Both the position numbers and the translations under genes were made by a program. Positions 11,484 to 22,718 of a DNA stretch of 64,000 nt are shown here, piece after piece. Source of the stretch: Gelatoporia subvermispora B (Eukaryota; Basidiomycota; Agaricomycetes; Polyporales; Gelatoporiaceae); contig KB445797.1 of assembly GCA_000320605.2 (NCBI GenBank), positions 1,823,769 through 1,887,768 of the forward strand. Direction: 5' to 3'. How positions within the stretch are numbered: position 1 is the stretch's first letter; each line of letters starts with the position of its first letter. Under the pieces are notes generated by a model. That model had not been told where the DNA came from, did no database searches, and saw nothing but the letters and a program-made list of their open reading frames with translations.

Positions 11484-12183
11484 ATGGATGTATCTTTTGC
11501 GATTACCGGGAAAGGGTATGTGATTATCGCTGCAGACACGACTGCCGCGCGGTCTATCATCAAGATGAAGTCGGACGAGGACAAGATCAAGGTCCTCAGT
11601 CCGCATCTACTCATGGCGTACTCCGGAGAGCCAGGTACGTTCTCTCGTGATTAACTCCATGGATATACTCACAATGAACTTCAATTCCAAAGGTGACACC
11701 GTTCAATTCGCTGAGTTCATTGAGCGCAACATCCGGCTGTACCACATCCGCAACCCGCACCCCCTGCGCCCGCAATCTGCAGCATCATGGATTCGCCGCA
11801 GCCTCGCAGACTCCATCCGCTCGCGACGGCCCTACGCCGTCAACCTACTCGTGGGTGGCTACGACCCGGCAGAGCATGCGCCACACCTTTACTGGATGGA
11901 CTACCTGGGCACGATGGCGGAGGTGCCGTTCGCCGCGCACGGCTATGGCGCGTACTTTGCCCTCAGTTTACTCGATCGGTGAGAACGAATCATTACGCTC
12001 GTATGTATTTTTTTACTTATTTTTGCAATGCACAGGTACCATGACCCCGAGGCGAACCTGGAGGAGGGCATCGCAACGCTCAAGAAGTGCATCGACGAGG
12101 TCGCTCAGCGATTGGTGGTCGCGCCAGGGAAGTACAAGGTGAAGGTGGTTGACAAGGACGGCGTGCGGGAGATTGAGTTGTAA
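11484..12183 (+). CDS. PRE1: 20S proteasome subunit beta-4 (PRE1/PSMB2)
   Basis: Non-catalytic beta subunit of the 20S core particle. Three exons: 11484 to about 11636, about 11692 to 11979, and about 12036 to 12183. Key text: MDVSFAITGKGYVIIAADT, LSPHLLMAYSGEPG, DTVQFAEFIERNI, then SIRSRRPYAVNLLVGGYD, YWMDYLGTMAEVPFAAHGYG and KVKVVDKDGVREIEL at the C-terminus. These match beta-4 along the whole length (about 200 residues). As in its orthologues there is no propeptide and no catalytic Thr1, so the subunit is structural. Introns have clean GT...AG ends. The ATG at 11484 gives the expected N-terminus directly. Confidence 0.93.
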
Positions 12184-14554
12184 TTTCTGTCTCGGTGGGA
12201 TCTTGCCTTGTGCTTGTATGATAGATGCGGCTGAATTGCCATGGACATACCTTCCAGCGAACAGCGTCGGATCTGGCGTGCAATATATGAGGAGCTGATA
12301 CTCGTCGCAAACTGTTCTGTTGTTAGCTGTCTGGCTTTCCCTGCATTTGTGTTGCGCGACGCAAGAGAGATGCGCCTCTGCCGCGACGTGCTGACACGCT
12401 ATCTTGGTGTGCGTTGCCTATCATGAAACCCACTCGTCATCCCGGGCTGCCTGACTGAAGCGGTCAAGGCTTCACAGTGTCAGCGACACTTGCCAGAGAT
12501 GCTGCGTAATCTTTGTCGCTACGGTGGATGTTAGCTGAGACGGTTGGAACGATCTTCAGCAAGCTGTCATCGACATCTGTCGTAAAACTATGCTCCGGAC
12601 AGAAGTATGGTGAAGCTTTCCTACGGCTGATATATTAATAACATGACGCAGGGCGTCGTATTCTTTGCATATGGATGAGACAGAATGTCTCCCGGCTTCA
12701 CACAGCGACTCATGCCTTCAGGAGCCAGATTACCAAGTTCTAATATCATTGCGCGCAAAATACGGAGACCTCTTCGGGAGTGCCTGGATCTAGTGCGATA
12801 GATTGCTGAGGTGGCCAAGCACAAGAGCGTCTTTTTGCACCTAATTGCTTCAGCTCAAGATCCTTCGGTTCACCTTGTCCGTTTGATAGTACAACACTGT
12901 GAGGTACCAAGGGCTCCAAGGAACATATAGGGCGGCAAAAAGCTTGGACGCATATCCGCAGACGGCTATGCATGATGCAAGCAACTTCTGAATACCGACA
13001 GGAAGTGTGTGCTCCGTATTCGAGTCGTAAGAATATTCGAGGTACATAGTAGGGAGGCTCGAGATCCGAGTCGTGAGCAGCCGTTCATCTCCGTTCGTAC
13101 GCGCGGGGAATGCCGAAGCTCAAAGAGCGCCCACTTACACCCATGCACACTTGCCAGCGCGATCGTCGCTCGGCCCTCAAAGCCAGTTTGGACGCTGTCA
13201 CTCTGGACTGCCGGAACGCCTGATATTCTGCTCAGACAGTAGAGCCACCATCAGCTCAATATACTCACCTCTGGATCTATCTGACACGATGCTCGCAACG
13301 CAGCACAGGAGTCTTGCGAAGGGAACTCTTGTCGCGCGCGACCGTCGGCCCTCTACCAGCGTCACGTCCGAAATTCGCTCCGTAGTCCATCCATGTTACG
13401 ACCACGTGAAAGTGCCTCTGCTCGTCTGGGCAGTCTATCTCTGTTCTTTACGCCAGCGGCGTGACCATACCGCTTTGCTCCCATGCAACTGGTGGCTGTC
13501 CTTGGGTTGACCGTTGATGAATGTGCCAGCTGCGCGCTATCACCGATGGCGCTGCGCCGCTTTCGGTCCCGCGGGGGGTCTCCACATCCACGGCTGTTGG
13601 TCTAGACATGATATGAACTCGTACTTCTATTTGACGAATCCAATGGCTAGGATTGCGGAGGTCCGGCACGCAATATGCACTCTGTATTCAGCAAGTACTA
13701 TGAGATTCGAAGCGATCGACTTGACATTCAGGCCAAAAAAAACTGAGCCCGTACTTCATTCACCATTGATTGGGACAATTGTGTGGTCACTACGCCCAAG
13801 CTCTTACCTGTCAATCTAAGGATCATGTACGTAACTGCTTCCACCGGGATCCAACCAGACTGACAATACCCGGTGAATGCATTCTAATTCCGTCCGTAGA
13901 CCTACTTGCTCAGGTAGATGCCACACAGACATAAGATCTTTGGGCTCAACGATTGACACTAGCTGTGAGCGATCATTACGTATGCGCAGTATTGTCTCAC
14001 TGCTTCTGATGTTCGTGCCATTTCTGCCAGGCATCCCGGCACTGCCATTTCAGTCTCGTCGCGTCCGCGCATCTGTGCGTCGGTATTTCGGCCCAACTAG
14101 AAATAGCATCCTCTAACAGAAAGACGGAAAGTGGCTCAGGTGGCATGTAAATGAAGCCCACCGCAGTCGTGATGCACGGCGACCAGTACTCCTACCCTGA
14201 CAGCGGCACCGAGAATCGCGTGTCCATACCGTCGAGACGGAATGTTACACTGTGCGACAAGCGGGTGTCTTCGTACCAGAAACAACGCATTCTGACTATT
14301 CCCATGGCTACTGCAGGCGAGTTCACCCAGCTTGGGCGGTGTTTTGATGGCGGTTTGCAGGGACAGACAAGTCCGTCTGCTCGCTTTACCGTCAAAGCTA
14401 AAATTGTGAACCCTGCTACCATTCAGCAGATTCTATGTGGGCCACGTCTGCGCTGTACTGGTATGGGCATAATGGGTATATAAGGAGCCCCCCTCATGAG
14501 CCGTCCCACCAGGCCCCTCAACATATTCGCTCACATCTGGTAGACTCCCTCAGC
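12184..14554. other. Intergenic, no gene recognised (includes laccase promoter)
   Basis: About 2.4 kb between PRE1 and laccase. Only short overlapping open frames are present, with no recognisable domain. The last 80 bases contain the laccase TATA box. Confidence 0.45.
14477..14484 (+). promoter_or_regulatory. TATA box of laccase
   Basis: TATATAAG lies 71 bases before the laccase ATG at 14555, a typical core-promoter distance in basidiomycetes. Confidence 0.7.
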
Positions 14555-16787
14555 ATGACTTCTCTTCTGTCGCTCACTGCCTTAGTCGCTCTCTTCTCTG
14601 CACCGGGTGCGCTCGCTGCCATCGGCCCCGTCGCCAACTTGGCGATCACGGACACTAATATCTCGCCCGATGGGTACGAGCGCGCCGCCGTCCTCGCCGG
14701 GGGGACCTTCCCGGGACCTCTCATTCAGGGAAACATAGTGAGTCAGAAGTCTATACTTTGTTAGAAAGGTGGTCGTGGCAAGTCGTGTTGACATTGAAGC
14801 GCAGGGGGATAACTTCCAGATCAATGTCGTCAATCAACTCACTAACGAGACGATGCTTGAATCTACCACGATTGTCAGTAACTCTGCGGCTGCATGAGAA
14901 GCGCTGTAATGACACCGAAACGCTTCATGTAGCATTGGCATGGTCTGTTTCAAGAGGGTACTACGTGGGCGGATGGGGCCGCGTTCGTCTCGCAGTGCCC
15001 CATCGCTACAGGGAACTCTTTCTTATACGATTTCACCGTCCCCGACCAGGCTGGTGAGGCACTTGACCCTCCGATCTTGATAATTTAGGCGCTGACTCGA
15101 TCTTAGGAACGTTCTGGTACCATAGCCATCTCGCGACACAGTATTGTGATGGCCTGCGTGGACCACTGGTTGTGTACGATCCCAATGATGCATACTTGTC
15201 AGATTATGATGTCGACAACGGTGAGCTGATCCTGCCCGATGGACATAACTGGAGGCCTCTCTCATGATCCTCGGCTAGAAACTACTGTCATCACATTGGC
15301 CGACTGGTACCACACTGCCGCCACACTGGGCCCTCGCTTTCCGTACGCATTTCCGTCGAAGGTTTGGATCGAGCGATTACTGATCATTCTCACATGTTGA
15401 GAGTGCAAGCAGATGCTACGCTGATCAATGGACTCGGTCGGTATAGCGGTGGTCCGGCATCGAATTTAACAGTCATTACTGTCGAGTCTGGCAAACGGTA
15501 TGCTATATCGTTTAACAGTTCCGAAAATGCGCTCATCGGAATATAAGCTATCGCTTCCGTCTTGTCTCTATCGCCTGCGATGAAAACTTCGTCTTCTCCA
15601 TTGACGGCCACGAAATGATCGTGATCGAGGCGGACGGCGTGGAGACCGAGCCCGTCACTGTCGACTCGATCCAGATCTTTGCTGCCCAACGGTACTCGTT
15701 CATTGTACGTACGTTTTGCTTCCCTGTCAGACATGTGCTCACTGATGTTTGGACCTAGCTCAATGCAACTGAAGCCGTCGATAATTACTGGATCCGTGCA
15801 CAACCGAATGAAGGCAACACGAGCTTCACTGGTGGCATTAACTCGGCAATCCTTCGATACGTCGGTGCGACGAACGCGGATCCCACTACGACCTCTACTG
15901 CTAGCAACCTCCTCAGCGAGGTTGATCTCCACCCTCTCACTAATGCTGCGGCAGTATGTTTCTCGCGCAAGTGCTATGTCTGTACCAGGACTTATCAGTG
16001 CCCCTATAGCCTGGTGCAGCGAGTCAAGACCCCGGCTCCGTCGACGTCTCAATGAACCTTGACCTTGGCTTCGTATGTATTTCCTGTATCTGCTATCATC
16101 TCATACTCAAAGAGTTGGCAGGACGGCACTAACTTCACCATCAACGGTGCCACCTTCGTCCCGCCCACTGTTCCTGTACTCCTCCAGATTCTTAGCGGCG
16201 CACAAAGTGCGACAGACCTCCTTCCTTCCGGCAGCGTCTTCACTCTCCCCGCCAACTCGACCGTGCAGGTCACGTTGGCAGCTAGTACAGTTGCCGGTGG
16301 GCCGCACCCGTTCCATTTGCATGGCGTATGTCCCAATTGATGATCTATGAGAAAACATTCAACTGACGTGAAATACCTTAGCACACGTTCTCTGTTGTCC
16401 GCAGCGCCGGTAGTGACACGTACAACTATGTAAACCCTGTGCAGCGTGACACAGTCAGTATCGGGGCTGACGGGGACAACGTTACCATCCGATTCGATGT
16501 GCGCGGACTCCTTTGTTCAGTCACCCGTATTCTCACTTGATGTCTTACGTGCCCTTGTAGACGAACAACCCCGGGCCGTGGTTCCTTCACTGCCACATTG
16601 ACTGGCACCTCAACGCTGGCTTCGCTATCGTATTTGCTGAGGATACCGCGGACATTGCATCCGCTAACCCGGTACCTGGTAAGTCTATACGGGGATAGAT
16701 TATTGGAATCTGGCGACTCATTTGTGTGCAGACTCTTGGTCTAACCTGTGCCCGACCTACGATGCGCTCCCTTCTGACGAGCTGTGA
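14555..16787 (+). CDS. Secreted laccase (multicopper oxidase)
   Basis: Extracellular phenol oxidase coupling one-electron oxidation of phenols to reduction of O2 to water. About 13 exons with 12 short introns. The signal peptide runs [21 protein letters not shown]; the mature part starts [14 protein letters not shown]. All four copper-binding signatures are present: HWHGLFQ (about 14,934), [18 protein letters not shown] (about 15,115), [17 protein letters not shown] (about 16,300 and 16,382, split by an intron) and [19 protein letters not shown] (about 16,580). Ten residues after the type-1 Cys the axial position is Phe, the feature associated with high-redox-potential (class 3) laccases. A conserved LINGLGRY and [11 protein letters not shown] are present. 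Length (about 520 residues) is normal. No frame breaks were found. The C-terminus is [11 protein letters not shown]. Confidence 0.93.
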
Positions 16788-17544
16788 GCGGTTGACCATC
16801 AATATTACGGACAACCTTTTGGATACTCGCATTGTGACCTCTAGGATATTGGGATATGTGTTGCTTCTATGAATTCATTGTAATGCCTTGACTTGCACTA
16901 CTTTCGTTCTGTTGTTTTTCGAACGAACTATCAATAAAGGATGGGTATTTACCGAAAGTTGGTAGTGTACACATTGCCAAGGACACTCTAATATAACTGA
17001 CCCGGCCTGCGCCCCATTATCGCCATCAATGGTGTATAATTTCTCCATCTACCCCCGTTGCCTTCGATCTGAAATTGAGATAACCATATATGAGCCTGGT
17101 GAAGATCGCACCAGTGGCAACCACTTCATCTGCGATCTGCCTTGAACTTCGGCGAGAGAATTCTACAGGAACTATCACACGCACATATGTCGCACTTCTG
17201 AGACCCGAAGATAATAGTAGGCCTTGTGAAGTTGTGACCTTGTTGCTCCAAACGCTGCGGTTGGTGGCATCGCAACACGTGGTGGACACATCTTCAGATT
17301 GGGCGCTAGATGCAAAGAGCCGCCCGTTGAAGTGCCAAGATTGCGTCTTGGCTCTGCTCTGCCCACCTGCGCGTCGAGAGCGTCCACAACTCCAGGTATC
17401 CTCGTGGAATGGCATGTGTCAGACCGAACTTGGGTCGACATTAGGGCCGATGTTGACGACTCTGCAGCCAGTCTCAACTGGGATGTGTCCGGGTCATGGA
17501 TTTCACGACCAACTCTGTACTCGTCGACATCTGCGGCGACTGTC
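16788..17544. other. Intergenic, no gene recognised
   Basis: Between laccase and duplicated segment A. Open frames on both strands (about 17,090-17,740) overlap one another and show no known domain or splice pattern. Confidence 0.4.
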
Positions 17545-18456
17545 GAGGCTGACGCGCTGACGACGCACATGCATTCGATCAGCTCACACCAGAATGTTGC
17601 TGCGCCACGCCAGTCGCTCTGTAGTATCTTACACTCTCTGCTTGGGATCCACCTCGAAGTCGACACCACTTATGTTTTCAGGCTTTTGAAGCTGTTGACA
17701 CCCTGCAATACCGAATCGCGGCGAATCACATGATTAATTAAGCTTCACTTCGGGTAGCTGGCCGACTCATGTTGCGCGCGACGACATTTCTTCTCCCAAA
17801 ATCTCCCACAAAAGTATCTCTTCGAGTCAGACCTGCTAAGAAAACTGGCACGTGACTGACGCGTCCTCACTTCGAGCGGCGGGCGCTTATAGGCCGGTTC
17901 AACTGGCGACTTCGCGAGGCCTGGGACACGCTCATCAGAACGTTCCTGCTTCCATCGGTGGCAACGCTCGCGAAGACCTCAAAAATTTCCGTGCATCATT
18001 TGATCGACGGGATACGGATAACAAGGCGGACACTCGATATGTGCGGCAGGTTCGCGGTGCAGCATGCCACGGATTGTGGCGCCGCTCATCCAACGCGTTG
18101 GATGTCAACATTTCGCTACAGTACGTGGATGGTGCAACGGGGAAGGAAACATCATACGCTTCTTCAAGATTTGACACCTGCGGCCAGGACACGAAAGTGA
18201 CTCATCCAAGTCTTCCGAAGACATATTCTGTGGCGATCCGGGAGCATGTCCGACCAACGGGTTGCCTCGAGGTCCCGCGTCCAATTATCCTATCATCCAC
18301 ATCGCTCCAGGATTGTAGCGATGTTCCCAGCGGACAAAAACAAAAGGATCAGCCGCAGAGCACGAGGGACAAATTGGCCCGTGCGCGAAGTGTGGCGGGC
18401 GCTTGTGTCCACAGCGCCAGCCGCATGATCGGCCGGCCACCCACCTCTCGCGCGAG

Positions 18457-18464
18457 TATAAGAA
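18457..18464 (+). promoter_or_regulatory. TATA box of non-coding unit A
   Basis: TATAAGAA is followed by CCCCCGCGAGG and a pyrimidine-rich ATCTCTCTTTCACTC, the usual look of a fungal start region. It is preserved in copy B at 52,762-52,769. Confidence 0.6.
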
Positions 18465-18489
18465 CCCCCGCGAGGCCCCCATCTCTCTT

Positions 18490-19740
18490 TCACTCGAACC
18501 ACCACCATCGCCGCTCTCGAGCTCTTGCGTCCGCTTCTCTGCTGGGGGACGTCGTCGCCATCGACAACCACCTCGGTCCTCGACGCGTCGCCCGTGTCTA
18601 CCCTCCTCCTCGTCTTCATCGACTTGCACTCGACGGACGCCACACGTCCTCGACGTCGCTATGACCGACATGTGAGTATCGCCCTCATCATCTACCCTCG
18701 CTGTCTCGGCTTAACATGACCTGAGGCTGACCTTCATGCGACGCCACAGTACCCGTCCTCGCCACCCGCTATTGCCGCCGACGGTCGATATTCAACATGA
18801 TCGGTGTTCAAATTGAACTGCCACCGACTTGAACCTAGTCATCGTCGACACTGATCTATCAACGGGCTGGTCAACAACCACGGACCTCATTGCCCTCGAT
18901 GCCACACCTGCCGCATCCTGCTCGCGACTGATCAGTGAGTTCCGTGTTCGAATATCCTGAACCTACTTTCGTTGCGGTCGCATCTGTGCTCATGTAGAGA
19001 CTGACGTCATCGCATGTGACAGGCATCGACTTCGAGGGCCGTCGCCGTGCTATCACCATCGCCCCTCGACGAGATCTCATCGACACTGCATCGTGAAAGC
19101 ACACTCGTTGGGACGACCTGGTTCCAGCGCGGAGTCAGCTCAACAATTGTACCACCATTCCATCCACCATATCACCGACCGAGAGGAGAGACGAGGGACC
19201 TCCACGAGCACAAGGGAAAGGTGTGCTCTGTACCGGGGACACATGGCGATGAGCGAACTAGCGGCTATAACGCCCCTAGCAAGCGGTAAAGCCCCCCGCC
19301 GCATCACACCCGAACCGTGAGGCGCGGCCAGAGCACGGACATCCAAGCACTTGACGCTAGGGATCCATGGCGATGAGCGAACTAGCGGCATTCGTGCCCC
19401 TAGCAAGCGGTAAAGCCCCCGACCGTCTCGTCTACAATGTTCCGGGGAAGCTCGCGCGGTTAATGGGCACGGCCATACAAGTACGATGACGCTAGGGATA
19501 CATGGCGATGAGCGATCCAGCGGCATTGCGCCCTCCTGGTAGCGGTAAAGCCCCCGACCGTCTCGTCTACAATGGATCCGTTTGCTCGAAAGCTCGGGAC
19601 CGGCGACGGTGCTTGACATACAAGTACGGTGACGCTAGGGATACATGGCGATGAGCGACCCAGCGGCATTGCGCCCTCCTGGTAGCGGTAAAGCCCCCGA
19701 CCGTCCCGTCTCCAATGTCGCACGACTCGTCCGGCGGAGG
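18490..19740 (+). ncRNA. Putative spliced long non-coding RNA, copy A
   Basis: A TATA box at 18,457 is followed by an exon ending at a GTGAGTAT donor (18,672). Intron 1 runs to GCGACGCCACAG, about 18,749. A second intron runs from GTGAGTTCCG (about 18,936) to CATGTGACAG (about 19,021). Both introns have CTGAC-type branch sequences and are kept in copy B. The short frame opening at the first ATG (18,661) is not conserved between copies after splicing: about 21 unrelated codons in A, and a different, shorter tail in B. A coding role is therefore unlikely. The 3' part holds four tandem structured modules. Transcription, splicing and the 3' end are inferred from sequence only; a non-autonomous mobile element is an alternative. 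Confidence 0.45.
19232..19735 (+). repeat. Four tandem hairpin modules, copy A
   Basis: The core CATGGCGATGAGCG occurs at 19242, 19366, 19501 and 19644 (spacings 124, 135 and 143). Each core carries about 85 conserved bases: a stem-loop starting 16 bases after the core start (19258-19279, 19382-19403, 19517-19539 in units 1-3), then AGCGGTAAAGCCCCC and a short CGG/CCG stem, often followed by GTCTACAATG. Linkers between modules differ in length and sequence. Unequal spacing breaks any shared reading frame. Confidence 0.85.
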
Positions 19741-20202
19741 AGGACGATGAACTTATGAAGACAAGGGTCCGAGCGCAACAGCCATCTGAATGCTCAAAAT
19801 CACGAAAAACGGTATCCAAGACAACGCGAAAGATGACGGAGAATAGTAGGATAGCTTAGTATGGCAGATGGATTCTTTGCATGCGCGACGAAGGCGGGAT
19901 GAAGGCGTCTGTTGGGCGCGCGGATTAATCATGACCAATCATTCGGCGCAGAGACAGAGGAGTCGGAATGACAACAACAGTTGTGATTTAGATGTCATAG
20001 TGATCAATTTCCTGGAACAGCTAGGCGCGTCAGAGCATAGAACGTCGACATACACACCTTTAGCGTTACTTGTCGAATCGCTTGCCACGACGTCTTGGGA
20101 ACTACTAATTACAGTAGCTCTGTGGCCCACTTGTATGGTCGCATCCCATACATCTGTCGGATCGTCACATTTGACAACATCAAGTTGACTGCCTTCTCCT
20201 TG

Positions 20203-20544
20203 GGTATATAAAGGTGGCTGTTATGCGTCGCAAACGCTCCGTCCACGAAGTTATGATCAGCACGGATTCCTGGGGATGACTCGATTCTCAGCCCGGGGAA
20301 AGCATATTTGACCTGTATTTAGCTACATATGCAAGTTGAACGGGCTGAAATGAGGTTTTTGTCGCTTTCTTTAGTTAAACTCGCGATCATATTCGGAAAT
20401 TCTGCGCTGAACGCTGCACCGGCCCGGTACCGCAGACTGTTGTCGATGGGCAGGAGGCGTAACTCGGGTATGTATTCGGCGACGCTCTATACTCTCGATT
20501 CTCGAATCAGATGGTGCCTTAGCCGAACATCGAATTGCACTTGA
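20203..20544 (+). other. TATA-preceded small open frame, possible secreted peptide
   Basis: TATATAAAGG at about 20,205-20,214 is followed by an ATG at 20,350. It opens MRFLSLSLVKLAIIFG, then NSALNAAPARYRR, resembling a short signal peptide followed by a basic stretch. A GTATGT donor-like site occurs at about 20,468. No further exons were traced and no homologue is recognised. This could easily be chance. Confidence 0.2.
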
Positions 20545-20839
20545 GGGTAATTTTCCTTGAAACGAGGACATTTGAGCCGTCGCGCGGAATATTCGGGTCT
20601 CAGAACCCAAGCCTCAGCGTCAGTGAGCGCTAACGCGGGATTCCTTAATGGCGCCTATGTACGGCAATCCGAGTGAGCCTCTGAGCCTTTGACACGGTCC
20701 CGACTATAAGACGTCGTGTCTCCCCCCAGCGCTTTGACACCCGCACGCACGCCCACATCGCCGCACTGCATGGCAGAAGATCGTCGCTGAGTACTGTAGG
20801 AGGTGCATGCCTGGGCCTGCAGAGTTTCCTCACAACTCA

Positions 20840-22718
20840 ATGCTTCTTCCGCTTGGCGAACCCCTCTTCAATGCGAATGGCACGGCTTTGGCTATAGTAC
20901 TACTCGCTCTGGTTTCCTCTTGGCTTCTCAGACGAGCATTTAGTGCACACGATGCTGTGAAGTTGTTCCACTGCGCCGTAAACCTATCCCCCCGTCTCCA
21001 CGTGGACCATGGACTGTCAACAGACCAAGTTGCTGGTAGTAATGACCTAACTTTGGTAGATCTAGTGAGAAGCAGATGCACCACATTGTGCGACTCCCTT
21101 GCGAGATTCAAAGGTGTCTGGTGGCTCCCCGGGTAAACTGTTTCTTCTAGACGATCTCTGAGTTGCACCCTGACACGCCGCAGGGCACATGCTCAAACAA
21201 TCTACTGTTCTCTTGGTGACTTCAGTAAGGTAGACCCTGTGGTATACGAGCGGTAAGTTCGACGTACGCAGTATATTGGGACCGGATCCGCGTTTGACAA
21301 ATGTGTGCAAGCAGGAGACTATTGAAGGTTAGGGATGGTGGTACGTAACCAGCTCCGCTTGTATATCATACACGTTGCAAATGCCGCCGCATTTCTGCAG
21401 GAATCATTGCGATCGACGTCACGCCGCCGTTCACGACCAGTCCTGTTAAACAAAATGAACGTATACTTCTCGTCACACATGGTCTCACTGGTGGCTCTCA
21501 AGAGTCATATGTCCGTGCCGCATTGACAACATTGACGCGCCGCGAGTCCTTAGGTGGGCTAGGCTTGCGGGCAGTTGTCATAAACTTTCGCGGTTGTAAT
21601 GGAAGCCCTGTAGTCACTCCGAAACTCTATCATGTGAGTCAAGTTTGCGCTGATCTCTTTCAACCTAACGAAGTTACATCAGGCAGGGTCATCCGAGGAC
21701 GTCCGCCCTGTGGTGGCGTGGATTTGCCATACCTTTCCCGAATGCCATATCTTCGGTTTAGGTAAGATTCTCCCATTACTTTTGACGTGCCTGAGATAGA
21801 CAATCTATCAGGGTTCTCACTCGGTGCAAACATTCTCACAAGATATGTGGGAGAGGAAGGCGACGCGTGCCCTCTCAGCTGCATGGTGGGCCTTGCCAAT
21901 GTATGGGACTTCGTGGAAGGCAGCTACCATATAGAACACGGGACACTCGCGAACCGCCTCATTTACCAGAACGTGCTCGGAGGGGCGCTTCGCGCACTTC
22001 TGCATTCGCACAAGAAGGCCTTCCTATTACCCGAATCACCACTGCACCCTTCGACGCTGCGGGCAGTGTTTAATAAACGAACCATCTCGCTACGAGAATA
22101 TGACGAACTGGTGACCGCACCGCTGTATGGATTCGCGGATGCGGACGACTACTATCGCTCAATCAGCTCAAGCGCGTTTATTTCGGGCATCCGTATCCCA
22201 TGCCTAGGCATAAACAGCCTCGATGACCCCATCGTCGGCGAGCGGAACTTGCCGATAGCGCAGGTATGACCGTTTTACCGTCGACCATCTCCATGCCCCG
22301 TCCCGAATGTAATGCGGAAATTACGAACGGAATGCGCTGATGTCTCGGAAATCCATGTTCGCAGGTCTCCGAGAATCCTTGGGTGGTGCTGGCAACCACT
22401 CAGCACGGAGGTCACATGGGATGGTTTGAGCGCGATCCAGATAGTGGAATGCTGCGTAGGTGGTACGTAAAACCTGTGCAGGAATACTTAGCTGCGATCA
22501 TTGAGGTATGAGCTTTCCTCTCCTAAGCTGTGCGGCTATACTAAGTATATCACAACACACAGTGCCGTCTGAATCCGAGACCAAAGCCAAAACTACACTT
22601 AGATCAAGATGGATTCTGGACAGAAGAGGGTATCAACGAGAACGGCTTCGTAGAGGCGGGTGCAGATCAAGTTGTGCGAAGTGGAATGGGGGAGTCTCGG
22701 CTATTCTCGGGCTGGTGA
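20840..22718 (+). CDS. Alpha/beta hydrolase, YheT/EEB1-like (AB hydrolase superfamily)
   Basis: Serine hydrolase of the YheT/ABHD1-3/Eht1-Eeb1 group, whose members include lipid esterases and medium-chain ethyl-ester synthases. ATG 20840 gives an N-terminal hydrophobic segment (ALAIVLLALVSSWLL) that likely anchors the protein in a membrane. Landmarks in order: LPGAHAQTIY (family LPxGHxQT box, with Ala for Gly), ILLVTHGLTGGSQESY (oxyanion region), AVVINFRGCNGSP, nucleophile elbow GFSLGANI (about 21,812), the acid in INSLDDPIVG and catalytic His in HGGHMGWF (about 22,410). About seven exons. The last encodes CRLNPRPKPKLHLDQD and ends FSGW at TGA 22716-22718. No frame break. Substrate is not predictable by eye. 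Confidence 0.82.

Larger units (their letters stand above)
17545..19745 (+). repeat. Segmental duplication, copy A (partner at about 51,840-54,045)
   Basis: This segment aligns collinearly, in the same orientation and with a constant offset of about 34,305-34,310 bases, to 51,840-54,045. Similarity is patchy at the 5' end, high over about 18,330-18,670, weaker through two intron-like parts and roughly 97% by eye from 19,195 to 19,735 (about 17 differences in 540 bases). The exact 5' edge is uncertain. Confidence 0.85.

Noticed and set aside
19242..19735. Tandem box C/D or H/ACA snoRNA cluster
   Set aside because: GCGATGAG only partly resembles box C and a CTGA box D is present in just one of eight modules. 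An ACA near the module end occurs in some units only, and the hairpins are too short for H/ACA.
19140..19819. Repeat peptide encoded on the minus strand (GRGLYRYQEGAMPL-like units)
   Set aside because: Spacings of 124 and 143 shift the frame between units, so the open frames arise from codon chance within a conserved RNA-like module.
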